Part shown: positions 6,700 to 14,353 of the stretch, piece after piece
Layout: every line of letters begins with the position of its first letter
Position numbering within the stretch: the stretch's first letter is position 1
Source: Burkholderiales bacterium
Lineage (GTDB): Bacteria; Pseudomonadota; Gammaproteobacteria; Burkholderiales; Casimicrobiaceae
Length of the DNA: 59,777 bases
Direction of reading: 5' to 3'
Assembly: GCA_025935675.1 (NCBI GenBank)
Contig: JAICUU010000002.1
Coordinates: forward strand, 1-59,777
The notes under the pieces: model-generated
Database searches by the model: none
What the model was told of the DNA's origin: nothing
What the model saw: only the letters and a program-made list of their open reading frames with translations
Made by a program: the position numbers and the translations under genes

Positions 6700-9600
6700 A
6701 TGCTTCTGACGCGTAAATCCCGAGGCGACACCGCGACGCCCCCGCTGCGACGGCTCGCCGCGCAGGCCGCGACGATGGACCGCCGCGCCTTCCTTCGTCG
6801 CTCAGGGCTCGCCGCAGGTGCCGGCGCGTTCGCGACGCAACTGCCGCTCGGCACCGTGGGCACCGCCGAAGCCGCGGGCGAGGGCGACACCGTCAAGCGC
6901 GAAGTGCACCGCACGGTGTGCACGCACTGCTCGGTGGGCTGCGCCGTCGACGCGACGGTCGAGAACGGCGTGTGGACGCGCCAGGAGCCGGTGTTCGATT
7001 CGCCGCTTTCGCTGGGCGGCCACTGCGCGAAGGGCGCCTGCGTGCGCGAGCACGGCATGCACGACCATTCGCAGCGCCTCAAGACGCCGATGAAGCTCGT
7101 CGGCGGCAAATGGCAGCGTCTGTCGTGGGACCAGGCGATCAACGAGATCGGCGACAAGCTCCTCGCCATCCGCAAGGAATCGGGGCCCGACGCCGTGTAC
7201 TGGGTCGGCAGCTCCAAGCACAGCAACGAGGGCTCGTACCTGATGCGCAAGTTCGTGTCGTACTTCGGCACGAACAACATGGACCACCAGGCGCGCATCT
7301 GCCACTCGACCACCGTCTCCGGCGTCGCCAACACCTGGGGCTACGGGGCGATGACGAACTCGTACAACGACATGCAGAACACCAAGTGCGCGCTGTACAT
7401 CGGCAGCAACGCCGCCGAGGCGCATCCCGTGTCGATGGTGCACATGCTGCATGCCAAGGAGAACGGCGCGAAGATGATCGTCTGCGACCCGCGCTTCACG
7501 CGCACCGCGGCGCACGCCGACCACTACATCCGCTTCCGCTCCGGCACCGACGTCCCGGTCCTGTTCGGCATCCTGTACCACATCTTCAAGAACGGCTGGG
7601 AAGACAAGAAGTACATCAACGACCGCGTCTACGGCATGGACAAGGTCCGCGAGGACGTGCTCGCCAAGTGGACGCCGGACAAGGTCGAGGAAGTGAGCGG
7701 CGTGCCCGAGGCGCAGATCTTCCAGGCCGCCGAAATGATGGCCAAGAACCGGCCGTCGACACTGGTGTGGTGCATGGGCCAGACGCAGCACACGATCGGC
7801 AACGCGATGGTGCGCGCGTCGTGCATCCTCCAGCTCGCGCTCGGCAACATCGGCGTGTCGGGCGGCGGCGCCAACATCTTCCGCGGCCACGACAACGTGC
7901 AGGGCGCCACCGACATCGGCCCCAACCCCGACTCGCTGCCGGGGTACTACGGCGTTTCCGAAGGCGCATGGAAGCACTTCGCGACGGTGTGGGGCGTGCC
8001 GTACGACTGGATCCTGAAGCGGTTCGCCTCCAAGGAGATGATGGAGAAGCCCGGGATCACCGTGTCGCGGTGGATCGACGGCGTGACGGAGAAGAACGAC
8101 CTGATCGACCAGGACTCCAACCTGCGTGCGATCGTCTACTGGGGCCACGCGCCCAACAGCCAGACGCGCGGCAAGGAAATGGCCGAGGCGATGAAAAAGC
8201 TCGACGCGATCGTCGTCGTCGACCCCTATCCGTCGGCCACCGCGGCGATGGCGGCGATGGTGCGCCAGGACGGCGTGTATCTCTTGCCCGCCTGCACGCA
8301 GTTCGAGACGTCGGGGTCGGTGACGGCGTCGAACCGCTCGCTGCAGTGGCGCGAGCGCGTGATCTCGCCGATGTTCGAGTCGCAGACCGACCACGCGATC
8401 ATGTACGCGTTCGCCAAGAAGTTCGGCTACGGCCCCGAGTTCGTCAAGAACTACAAGATCGTCAAGCCCGACGGCGACCGCAAGTTCGAGGAGCCGGAGA
8501 TCGAGTCGGTGCTGCAGGAAATCAATCGCGGCATGTGGACGATCGGCTACACCGGCCAGTCGCCCGAGCGGCTCAAGCTGCACATGAAGAACATGGCGAC
8601 GTTCGACGTCAAGACGCTGCGCGCCAGCGGCGGTCCGTGCGACGGCGACTACTTCGGCCTGCCGTGGCCGTGCTACGGTTCGCCGCAGATCAAGCACCCG
8701 GGCTCGCCCAACCTCTACGACGAGTCGCGCAGCATGATGAACGGCGGCGGCTGCTTCCGCGCCAACTTCGGCATCGAGCGCGACGGCGTCAGCCTGCTCG
8801 CCGAGGACGGTTCGCATCCCAAGGACAGCGAGCTCACCACCGGCTATCCCGAGTTCGACCACGTGCTCATGAAGAAGCTCGGCTGGTGGACGGAGCTCAC
8901 CCCCGACGAGCAGAAGGCGGCCGAGGGCAAGAACTGGAAGACCGACCTGTCCGGCGGCATCCAGCGCGTGACGATGAAGCACGGCGTGCACCCGTGGGGC
9001 AACGCCAAGGCGCGCGCGATCGTCTGGAACTTCCCCGACGGCATCCCGCAGCACCGCGAGCCGCTGTACTCGCCGCGGCCCGACCTCATCGACAAGTACC
9101 CGACGCACGACGACAAGAAGGTGTTCTGGCGGCTGCCGACGCTGTTCAAGACGGTCCAGCAGCGCAACCACGACATCAGCAAGGAATTCCCGCTGGTGCT
9201 GACGTCGGGCCGCCTGACCGAGTACGAGGGCGGCGGCGAGGAGACGCGCTCGAACCGCTTTCTGGCCGAATTGCAGCAGGAGAACTTCGTCGAGATCAAC
9301 CCGAAGGACGCGAACGACCGTGGCGTCAAGGCCGGCGACTACGTGTGGGTGAAGACGCCCACCGGCGCGCAGCTCAAGGTGCGCGCGCTGGTCACCCAGC
9401 GCGTCGGGCCCGGCACCACGTTCGTGCCGTTCCACTTCTCGGGCTGGTGGCAGGGCAAGGACATGCTGGCGTTCTATCCGGAAGGCTCGCATCCGATCGT
9501 GCGCGGCGAGGCCGTCAATACGGCCACCACGTACGGTTACGACTCGGTGACGATGATGCAGGAAACCAAGACCACGCTGTGCCAGGTGGTCAAGGTCTAA
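6700..9600 (+). CDS. fdhA: Formate dehydrogenase catalytic (alpha) subunit, Cys-type, Tat-exported
   Basis: This 966-residue Mo/W-bisMGD enzyme oxidises formate to CO2 in the periplasm. The Tat signal DRRAFLRRSG is at about residues 27-36. The N-terminal 4Fe-4S site has CTHCSVGC (74-81) and Cys109. The active site reads RICH, with Cys201 where E. coli FDH-N has selenocysteine, so no SECIS element is needed. MGQTQHTIGNAMVRA and the C-terminal molybdopterin-binding part (TSGRLTEYEGGGEETRSN) follow. GGAG lies five bases before ATG 6700; MDRRAF at 6775 is a less likely start. It sits between the Tat peptide gene and the beta subunit. Confidence 0.96.
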   Translation: MLLTRKSRGDTATPPLRRLAAQAATMDRRAFLRRSGLAAGAGAFATQLPLGTVGTAEAAGEGDTVKREVHRTVCTHCSVGCAVDATVENGVWTRQEPVFDSPLSLGGHCAKGACVREHGMHDHSQRLKTPMKLVGGKWQRLSWDQAINEIGDKLLAIRKESGPDAVYWVGSSKHSNEGSYLMRKFVSYFGTNNMDHQARICHSTTVSGVANTWGYGAMTNSYNDMQNTKCALYIGSNAAEAHPVSMVHMLHAKENGAKMIVCDPRFTRTAAHADHYIRFRSGTDVPVLFGILYHIFKNGWEDKKYINDRVYGMDKVREDVLAKWTPDKVEEVSGVPEAQIFQAAEMMAKNRPSTLVWCMGQTQHTIGNAMVRASCILQLALGNIGVSGGGANIFRGHDNVQGATDIGPNPDSLPGYYGVSEGAWKHFATVWGVPYDWILKRFASKEMMEKPGITVSRWIDGVTEKNDLIDQDSNLRAIVYWGHAPNSQTRGKEMAEAMKKLDAIVVVDPYPSATAAMAAMVRQDGVYLLPACTQFETSGSVTASNRSLQWRERVISPMFESQTDHAIMYAFAKKFGYGPEFVKNYKIVKPDGDRKFEEPEIESVLQEINRGMWTIGYTGQSPERLKLHMKNMATFDVKTLRASGGPCDGDYFGLPWPCYGSPQIKHPGSPNLYDESRSMMNGGGCFRANFGIERDGVSLLAEDGSHPKDSELTTGYPEFDHVLMKKLGWWTELTPDEQKAAEGKNWKTDLSGGIQRVTMKHGVHPWGNAKARAIVWNFPDGIPQHREPLYSPRPDLIDKYPTHDDKKVFWRLPTLFKTVQQRNHDISKEFPLVLTSGRLTEYEGGGEETRSNRFLAELQQENFVEINPKDANDRGVKAGDYVWVKTPTGAQLKVRALVTQRVGPGTTFVPFHFSGWWQGKDMLAFYPEGSHPIVRGEAVNTATTYGYDSVTMMQETKTTLCQVVKV

Positions 9601-9616
9601 CGGAGGTCGCAACGCC

Positions 9617-10288
9617 ATGGCGCGAATGAAATTCCTGTGTGATGCCGAGCGCTGCATCGAATGCAACGGCTGCGTCACCGCGTGCAAGCAGGAGCACGAG
9701 ATTCCATGGGGCGTCAACCGCCGCCGCGTGGTGACGATGAACGACGGCGTCCCCGGCGAGCGCTCGATCTCGGTCGCCTGCATGCACTGCTCGGACGCGC
9801 CATGCATGGCGGTGTGCCCGGTCGACTGCTTCTACAAGACCGACCAGGGCGTCGTGCTGCACGACAAGGACATGTGCATCGGCTGCGGGTACTGCTTCTA
9901 CGCATGTCCGTTCGGCGCGCCTCAGTTCCCGCAGCTCGGCGCGTTCGGCGTGCGCGGCAAGATGGACAAGTGCACGTTCTGCGCCGGCGGCCCCGAGCCC
10001 GACGGCTCGGCCGCGGAATTCGAGAAGTACGGCCGCAATCGACTGTCCGAAGGCAAGCTGCCGGTGTGCGCCGAGATGTGCTCGACCAAGGCGCTGCTCG
10101 CCGGCGACGGCGACGTCCTCGCCGACATCTATCGCGATCGCGTGCTTCGCCGCGGCAAGGGCGCCGAGGTTTGGGGCTGGGCGACCGCGTACAAGGCGCC
10201 CGCCGGCGGCAACGGCGCCCCGCGACCCGCGGGCGCGACGCCTGCGCCTTCCGCAGGGCCCGCAGCACCCCAGGGAGGCAAGTCATGA
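9617..10288 (+). CDS. fdhB: Formate dehydrogenase iron-sulfur (beta) subunit
   Basis: A 223-residue electron-transfer subunit with four 4Fe-4S sites: CIECNGCVTAC (about residues 13-23), CMHCSDAPCMAVC, CIGCGYCFYACPFGAP, and the split CTFC ... CAEMC pair. It carries electrons from the catalytic subunit to the cytochrome b subunit. It is shorter than E. coli FdnH and lacks that protein's C-terminal membrane helix; instead it ends in a Pro/Ala/Gly-rich tail. CGGAGG precedes ATG 9617. The stop overlaps the next ATG. It has no signal of its own, so it is probably exported together with the alpha subunit. Confidence 0.96.
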   Translation: MARMKFLCDAERCIECNGCVTACKQEHEIPWGVNRRRVVTMNDGVPGERSISVACMHCSDAPCMAVCPVDCFYKTDQGVVLHDKDMCIGCGYCFYACPFGAPQFPQLGAFGVRGKMDKCTFCAGGPEPDGSAAEFEKYGRNRLSEGKLPVCAEMCSTKALLAGDGDVLADIYRDRVLRRGKGAEVWGWATAYKAPAGGNGAPRPAGATPAPSAGPAAPQGGKS

Positions 10289-10521
10289 CGCGCCGGCTCG
10301 AAGCAATCGTGGTGCCGCTGGCGGCGGCGTTGTCGGCGTTGATGCTGGCGGGCTGCGGCGAGCGTCCGCAGGTCGTCGATTACAAGCAGGGCACGTATTC
10401 GGGCAAGCCCGATACGCCGGCTTGGTCCAACGCGCCGTTCAATGGCAACGAGCAGGAGTGGACGAACGTGCTCAAGCAGCGCGCGCAGAACCAGAACGAG
10501 TACAAGCGGATCGGCGGTTGA
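10285..10521 (+). CDS. Small lipoprotein in the formate dehydrogenase operon
   Basis: A 78-residue protein whose ATG overlaps the beta-subunit stop (ATGA). A signal peptide ends in the lipobox LAGC with Cys24 as the predicted lipidated residue. The mature part is about 54 residues, with YKQGTYSGKPDTPAW and then FNGNEQEWTNVLKQRAQNQNEY. It is too short for most ORF callers to report on its own. The position between beta and gamma subunits suggests a structural or assembly part of the periplasmic enzyme; I do not recognise a named family. Confidence 0.75.
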   Translation: MTRRLEAIVVPLAAALSALMLAGCGERPQVVDYKQGTYSGKPDTPAWSNAPFNGNEQEWTNVLKQRAQNQNEYKRIGG

Positions 10522-10525
10522 CGCA

Positions 10526-11611
10526 ATGGCCGGCCACGATGATCCCGTGATGTCGCGCGCGATGCGTGCCGCGAGGTCCCTCGCGGTCGTCGTCGCCTGG
10601 GCAGCGCTGTCGGCAATGCCGGCGCACGCGCAATCGCCGGCGCTCAACGCCGACGATGCGGCGTCGGCCAAGGCCCAGCAGCTCCAGCAGGAGACCCAGC
10701 CGCTCAACAACCAGCCGGTGTGGTCGGAGGTACGCTCCGGCCGGCCGCAGGTGACGCAGGTGCGCGGCCGCGAGACCAACGTGCTGATCCAGCAGGGCGG
10801 GCAGACGTGGCGCGCGCTGCGCAACGGCCAGGTCGCCGTCTACGGCGGGTGGGCCATCGTCGTGATCCTGGTCGCGATCGCGGCGTTCTACCTGTGGAAG
10901 GGGCCGTTGCGGCTGCATTCGCCGATGACCGGGCGCAAGATCCGTCGCTTCCTGCCGTTCCAGCAGCTGATCCACTGGACGACGGCCACTGCGTTCGTCG
11001 TGCTCGCGATCACCGGCATCATCCTCGGCTTCGGCAAGAGCATGCTGTTGCCGATCCTCGGCCACACGCTGTTCTCGTGGCTTGCGCAGATCGCGAAGCC
11101 CCTGCACAACTTCATGGGGCCGGTGTTCGCGGTCTGCACCGTCATCATCTTCTTCACGTTCGTGCGCCGGAACTGGTGGCGCGCCTACGACATGGTGTGG
11201 ATCCGCAAGTTCGGCGGCATGTTGTCGGGTCACGACGTGCCGTCGGGCAAGTTCAACGCGGGCGAGAAGCTGTGGTTCTGGGGTGGCGTGCTGTTCCTCG
11301 GCGTCGTCGTCAGCGCCTCGGGGTTCGTGCTCGATTTCGCCAACTTCGACCAGACGCGCCAGACGATGCAGTGGGCGAACATCATCCACCTCGCGGCGGC
11401 ATGCCTGTTCATGATGGCCGGGCTCGGGCACATCTACATGGGCACGATCGGCATGATCGGCGCCTACCAGGCGATGAAGACCGGCTACGTCGACGAGACC
11501 TGGGCCCGCGAGCACCACCTGTACTGGTACGAGGACGTCAAGGCCGGCCGCGTCGATGTCGAAGCGGTGCCGTCGTCGAAGGAGCCCGCGGTGAAGCCGC
11601 GGCCCGCCTGA
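10526..11611 (+). CDS. fdhC: Formate dehydrogenase cytochrome b (gamma) subunit
   Basis: A membrane diheme cytochrome b that takes electrons from the beta subunit to quinone. The 361-residue product has a signal peptide ending near AHA (residue 35), a periplasmic N-terminal extension of about 65 residues, a first helix at about 104-124, and then the four-helix cytochrome b core. Candidate heme histidines are H150 (QLIHWTTA), H194 (PLHNFMGP), H288 (IIHLAAA) and H302 (GHIYMG). The start is ATG 10526 with ATG 10550 (MSRAMRAARS) as an alternative; neither has a strong ribosome binding site. It is longer than E. coli FdnI because of the N-terminal extension. Confidence 0.93.
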   Translation: MAGHDDPVMSRAMRAARSLAVVVAWAALSAMPAHAQSPALNADDAASAKAQQLQQETQPLNNQPVWSEVRSGRPQVTQVRGRETNVLIQQGGQTWRALRNGQVAVYGGWAIVVILVAIAAFYLWKGPLRLHSPMTGRKIRRFLPFQQLIHWTTATAFVVLAITGIILGFGKSMLLPILGHTLFSWLAQIAKPLHNFMGPVFAVCTVIIFFTFVRRNWWRAYDMVWIRKFGGMLSGHDVPSGKFNAGEKLWFWGGVLFLGVVVSASGFVLDFANFDQTRQTMQWANIIHLAAACLFMMAGLGHIYMGTIGMIGAYQAMKTGYVDETWAREHHLYWYEDVKAGRVDVEAVPSSKEPAVKPRPA

Positions 11612-11655
11612 ACTTCAACGAACGCGAGCGCGCTCGCCCGGATGGAGACCTGCCG

Positions 11656-11985
11656 ATGAATGTACTGCGCCCCGTCGTCGTCGCCGCGATCGCCGTCGCG
11701 TGCAGCGCCGCCTACGCCAAGCTGCCGCCGGCGCCGCCGATGACGGACGCCCAGAAGGCGGAGGCGGAGGCCAAGAAGACGGCCACTGCCGACAAGGAAA
11801 AGAACGAGCTGACCAACGCGCAGAACCGTGTCGCGCAGATCTACATCGCGCAGCAGAAGGCCAAGGGCGTGACCGTCACGCCGCAACTGCCGTCGACAGG
11901 CGGCAGCGCCGAGCCGCAGAAGCCGCCGTCCTCGCGCGCCGAGCCCGAGAAGGCGATGGCGCATTCGCCGCCGAAGAAGCACTAG
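11656..11985 (+). CDS. Small exported protein at the end of the formate dehydrogenase operon
   Basis: A 109-residue protein with a signal peptide cleaved near AYA-KLPP (about residue 21). The mature part is an Ala/Lys/Glu-rich stretch likely to be helical (QKAEAEAKKTATADKEKNEL), then QNRVAQIYIAQQKAKG and a Pro-rich end. GGAGAC precedes ATG 11656. It follows the gamma subunit by 44 bases on the same strand, so it probably belongs to the operon. I know no function; a periplasmic linker or stability factor for the enzyme is one guess. Confidence 0.65.
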   Translation: MNVLRPVVVAAIAVACSAAYAKLPPAPPMTDAQKAEAEAKKTATADKEKNELTNAQNRVAQIYIAQQKAKGVTVTPQLPSTGGSAEPQKPPSSRAEPEKAMAHSPPKKH

Positions 11986-12050
11986 CGCGCGGCCGCGGCG
12001 TAGCGAGCGCCGCGTCGTCCTCGAGTCGTACCGCGCGGCCCCGCTCAAGC

Positions 12051-12067
12051 GAGGCGAGCGCCGCCTC
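12051..12067. terminator. Possible hairpin after the formate dehydrogenase operon
   Basis: GAGGCG, AGCGC, CGCCTC form a perfect 6-bp stem between the operon end at 11985 and the tRNA-Ser promoter. There is no T-run after it, so intrinsic termination is only a suggestion. Confidence 0.3.
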
Positions 12068-12104
12068 ATCGTTCCCGTGCGGGCGACCCGCGCGATCGCG
12101 CTGC

Positions 12105-12110
12105 TATAAT
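12105..12110 (+). promoter_or_regulatory. -10 box of the tRNA-Ser promoter
   Basis: A perfect TATAAT ends ten bases before the tRNA 5' end. No convincing -35 hexamer is present at 16-18 bases upstream. Confidence 0.6.
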
Positions 12111-12119
12111 CCGCGGTCC

Positions 12120-12207
12120 GGAGAGTTGGCCGAGTGGTCGAAGGCGCCTGACTCGAAATCAGGTATACGGCAACGTATCGGGGGTTCGAATCCCTCACTC
12201 TCCGCCA
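12120..12207 (+). tRNA. tRNA-Ser (anticodon CGA)
   Basis: An 88-base class II tRNA with encoded CCA. The acceptor arms GGAGAGT and ACTCTCC pair fully. The anticodon stem CCTGA/TCAGG encloses loop CTCGAAA, giving anticodon CGA at 12154-12156, which reads UCG. A long variable arm (TATACGGCAACGTATC region) and the T-arm GGGGGTTCGAATCCCTC are clear. It has its own TATAAT box upstream. No integrase or duplicated 3' end is seen downstream. Confidence 0.98.
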
Positions 12208-12305
12208 TTTCCTTCGCCGCTTCCTACCGCATTGTCGGCATTTGTCCGATTGCACGTTGTCAACCACACGGGCGACGATCCGGGCTCGACGTACCGAGCC
12301 TTGCG

Positions 12306-12506
12306 ATGAGCGACGAATACGAACCCCGCGTGCCCCACGACCGATCCCACATCAGCCTGTCCGAGGACGGCGACGTCCGCTACTGGACGTACCGGCTCGG
12401 CTGCACGGAGCCGGGGCTTCGCCTTGCCGTCGACGCCGTCGGCCATCGCTCGGAGGCGGTGTGCGAATATCTCTCCGCGTCGCATCGCAGCGCGATCTTG
12501 TTTTGA
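12306..12506 (+). CDS. DUF3606 domain small protein
   Basis: A 66-residue soluble protein. Nearly all of it matches the DUF3606 pattern: DRSHISLSEDGDVRYWTYRLGCTEPGLRLAVDAVG, with the VRYW..RLG..E..L..AV core. Such proteins are common in Proteobacteria and of unknown function. ATG 12306 is the only start before the domain. It stands alone between tRNA-Ser and a convergent secreted-protein gene. Confidence 0.8.
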   Translation: MSDEYEPRVPHDRSHISLSEDGDVRYWTYRLGCTEPGLRLAVDAVGHRSEAVCEYLSASHRSAILF

Positions 12507-12510
12507 CGCC

Positions 12511-12528
12511 GCGGCCGTGAACGGCCGC
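12511..12528. terminator. Hairpin between convergent genes (first of two)
   Basis: GCGGCCG, TGAA, CGGCCGC: a perfect 7-bp stem with a tetraloop, four bases after the DUF3606 stop. There is no T-run. Confidence 0.4.
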
Positions 12529-12537
12529 CGCGGATCA

Positions 12538-12555
12538 CAACCCGCAAACGGGTTG
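12538..12555. terminator. Probable bidirectional terminator (second of two hairpins)
   Basis: CAACCCG, CAAA, CGGGTTG: a perfect 7-bp stem with a 4-base loop between two convergent genes, followed on the plus strand by a short CCTTT. With the hairpin just before it, this is the best candidate stop for both genes. Confidence 0.55.
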
Positions 12556-12586
12556 CGCCTTTCGGCCCCGAGCCGCGCGACGGCGA

Positions 12587-13819
12587 TCAAGGCCTCGTCA
12601 CGATCATGAAATAGGCGTCGGTCTCGCCGGTCGGGAACGGCGCGAAGGCGGACAGCTTGCGGCCGTCCGCCGACAGGAACGCGAGGCCGGTGATGGGACC
12701 CGCGCCGAAGCGGCAGGTCGTGCCGGCCGTGGCATGAATCGTCCACGTGAAGACGGGCGCATCGCCGCGCGGCGTGAAAGCACCCGCGAACGAGCACGCG
12801 CCGTTGCCGCCGCTGAAGCTGCCGTCCGCCTGGATCGTGACGCCGGCCCCTTGGCGGCCGTCGGCATGCCCGGTGTAGCCCGCGTAGCCGCCTGCCAGCG
12901 TCGCGAGGCTGGCCGCCGACACAGCGCCCGGCGCGTACGTCGCATCGAGCGTGCGTCCGCCGCTTGTGCCCGCCATCGTCACGTGTAATGTGCCGCCCTC
13001 GGTAAACGTGCCGCTGACGGCGATCGCGCGGGCGACGCCCCGTGTCTCGGCCGCATCGGCGATCGGCGAATCGGTCGCCGCCGAATCGAAGCGGCCATCG
13101 GTCGTTTCCGCCGTGCCGTAGACGACGTCCGATTCGATGGTTTGGCCGGCCTTCAGCATCTCGATGTAAAACGTGCCGTCGTCGAGCACCATCGCCAGCG
13201 CCGCTTCGCCCGCGCTGGTCGTGCCGGTCCACACGCCGGCCGCCGACGCTTCGGGCGGGGGCGGGATCACCGCCGGCGGCAGCGACGTCGTGCACCAAGC
13301 CGGTCCCTCGGACGCGTAGCCCTTGGCAACCATCCGCTGGACCACTTCGGGACTGTTGGTGAAGCGATGGTTCGGCGCGCCGCCCATGCCGTTGTTGAAG
13401 ACGCGAAAGACCGGGTACTCGCCGATGGGGCACGTTCCCGCAGCGTTCCCCACATCGGCGTCGAACAGCTCGGGGTCCTCGAAAGTCCAGTCGGGAAACA
13501 GTTGCTGCGTGACCGCGCAATCGCCGTGAAGCGTGCCGTAGAAGTGCGAGCTCGTGCCGTTGTATTTGTCGTTGTACATTCGGCAGATCTGCACCGCGCT
13601 CGGCGGGTGCGACGCCGGATGGTAGGCGTCGAACGCCAAGCCAGTGCGAACCCAACCGGGAAACTGGTGCGTGTCGAGAAGCTCGATCTCGTTGGACCTC
13701 GGCGTCATGAAGTAATGGCCGAGGCTTGCGTTGTAGTACTCGACGACGGTGACGGTCGCCGCGTGCGCGACGACGCCGGCCAGCGCGAGCGCGCCGGCCA
13801 TGATGAGGCGCAGATACAT
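12587..13819 (-). CDS. Secreted DUF5648 domain protein
   Basis: A 410-residue exported protein with a signal peptide ending near AHA (residue 20). A DUF5648-like domain begins at once (VVEYYNASLGHYFMTPRSNEIELLD) and runs to about residue 180. A Pro-rich link (IPPPPEASA) leads to a C-terminal region of about 220 residues with many Gly and Thr, probably beta-rich, that I do not recognise. A GGGGA box lies upstream of ATG 13819. The same N-terminal domain is found at the C-terminus of the S8 protease at 16950-19115. Function unknown; probably periplasmic or extracellular. Confidence 0.8.
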   Translation of the reverse strand: MYLRLIMAGALALAGVVAHAATVTVVEYYNASLGHYFMTPRSNEIELLDTHQFPGWVRTGLAFDAYHPASHPPSAVQICRMYNDKYNGTSSHFYGTLHGDCAVTQQLFPDWTFEDPELFDADVGNAAGTCPIGEYPVFRVFNNGMGGAPNHRFTNSPEVVQRMVAKGYASEGPAWCTTSLPPAVIPPPPEASAAGVWTGTTSAGEAALAMVLDDGTFYIEMLKAGQTIESDVVYGTAETTDGRFDSAATDSPIADAAETRGVARAIAVSGTFTEGGTLHVTMAGTSGGRTLDATYAPGAVSAASLATLAGGYAGYTGHADGRQGAGVTIQADGSFSGGNGACSFAGAFTPRGDAPVFTWTIHATAGTTCRFGAGPITGLAFLSADGRKLSAFAPFPTGETDAYFMIVTRP

Positions 13820-14044
13820 GTCGGTTTCCCCTTGGCTGTCGGCACACCGCGCCGGCGAACGGCTGCCAGGCCAGCGCTGTGCCGCGACGACCCCTTGACC
13901 CCCGGGCGCGGATGGTGAACGCGGCCATGCGCCATGTCAACGTGCGCTGCGATTCCCTTCCGCGGCACTGTCGGCGCAGCGCCGATCGCGGGAAGCGGCG
14001 TCATCCGATAGCGGCCGCGACCGCCGGCCGGCGAACATGCGGCC

Positions 14045-14302
14045 GTGAGCGAGCGCGATGCCAGCACGAGGATGAAGTCGCGGCCCGGTCGATGGCTGCG
14101 GCGCCGACGCGAGCCCGCGGCGCATCCGCTGCCGGCGCCGCATGAGCGCGACGAGAGCGCCGATCCCAAGGCGCCCGCCGAGGGACCGAAGCTCGACCGC
14201 GCCGAGCAGGACGTTCGCGAGGGTCGCGTCGACACCGATAACTACGGGCGTACGCGCGAATCGTTCGAGCAGGCCGGCAAGCGTGGCACGCGCCGTCGTT
14301 GA
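14045..14302 (+). CDS. Small charged hypothetical protein
   Basis: An 85-residue, very polar protein starting at GTG 14045 (ATG 14072, MKSRPGRW, is an alternative). The N-terminal half is Arg/Pro rich. The C-terminal half, GPKLDRAEQDVREGRVDTDNYGRTRESFEQAGK, looks like a real conserved segment and resembles short proteobacterial proteins of unknown role. It lies between two minus-strand genes and converges with the MFS gene. The high GC makes chance frames common, so confidence is moderate. Confidence 0.5.
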   Translation: MSERDASTRMKSRPGRWLRRRREPAAHPLPAPHERDESADPKAPAEGPKLDRAEQDVREGRVDTDNYGRTRESFEQAGKRGTRRR

Positions 14303-14353
14303 GCGCGCACGCGGCGGCGCGCGGCGCCCGGACGAACCCGGCTTGCAGCGCGC

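Noticed and set aside
7296-7310. Selenocysteine insertion site in fdhA
   Set aside because: The active-site codon is TGC, not TGA, so no SECIS is required.
9553-9759. Extra small gene between fdhA and fdhB on the minus strand
   Set aside because: Frames there are antisense to fdhB cysteine motifs and have no ribosome binding site or recognisable protein.
6802-9807. 1001-codon open frame antisense to fdhA
   Set aside because: It is a shadow frame produced by the high GC at third positions; its product is Arg/Val/His/Ala rich with no recognisable domain, while the opposite strand encodes a complete formate dehydrogenase.
12120-12207. tRNA-Ser as an integration site
   Set aside because: No integrase, no repeat of the tRNA 3' end and no change in base composition follows it.
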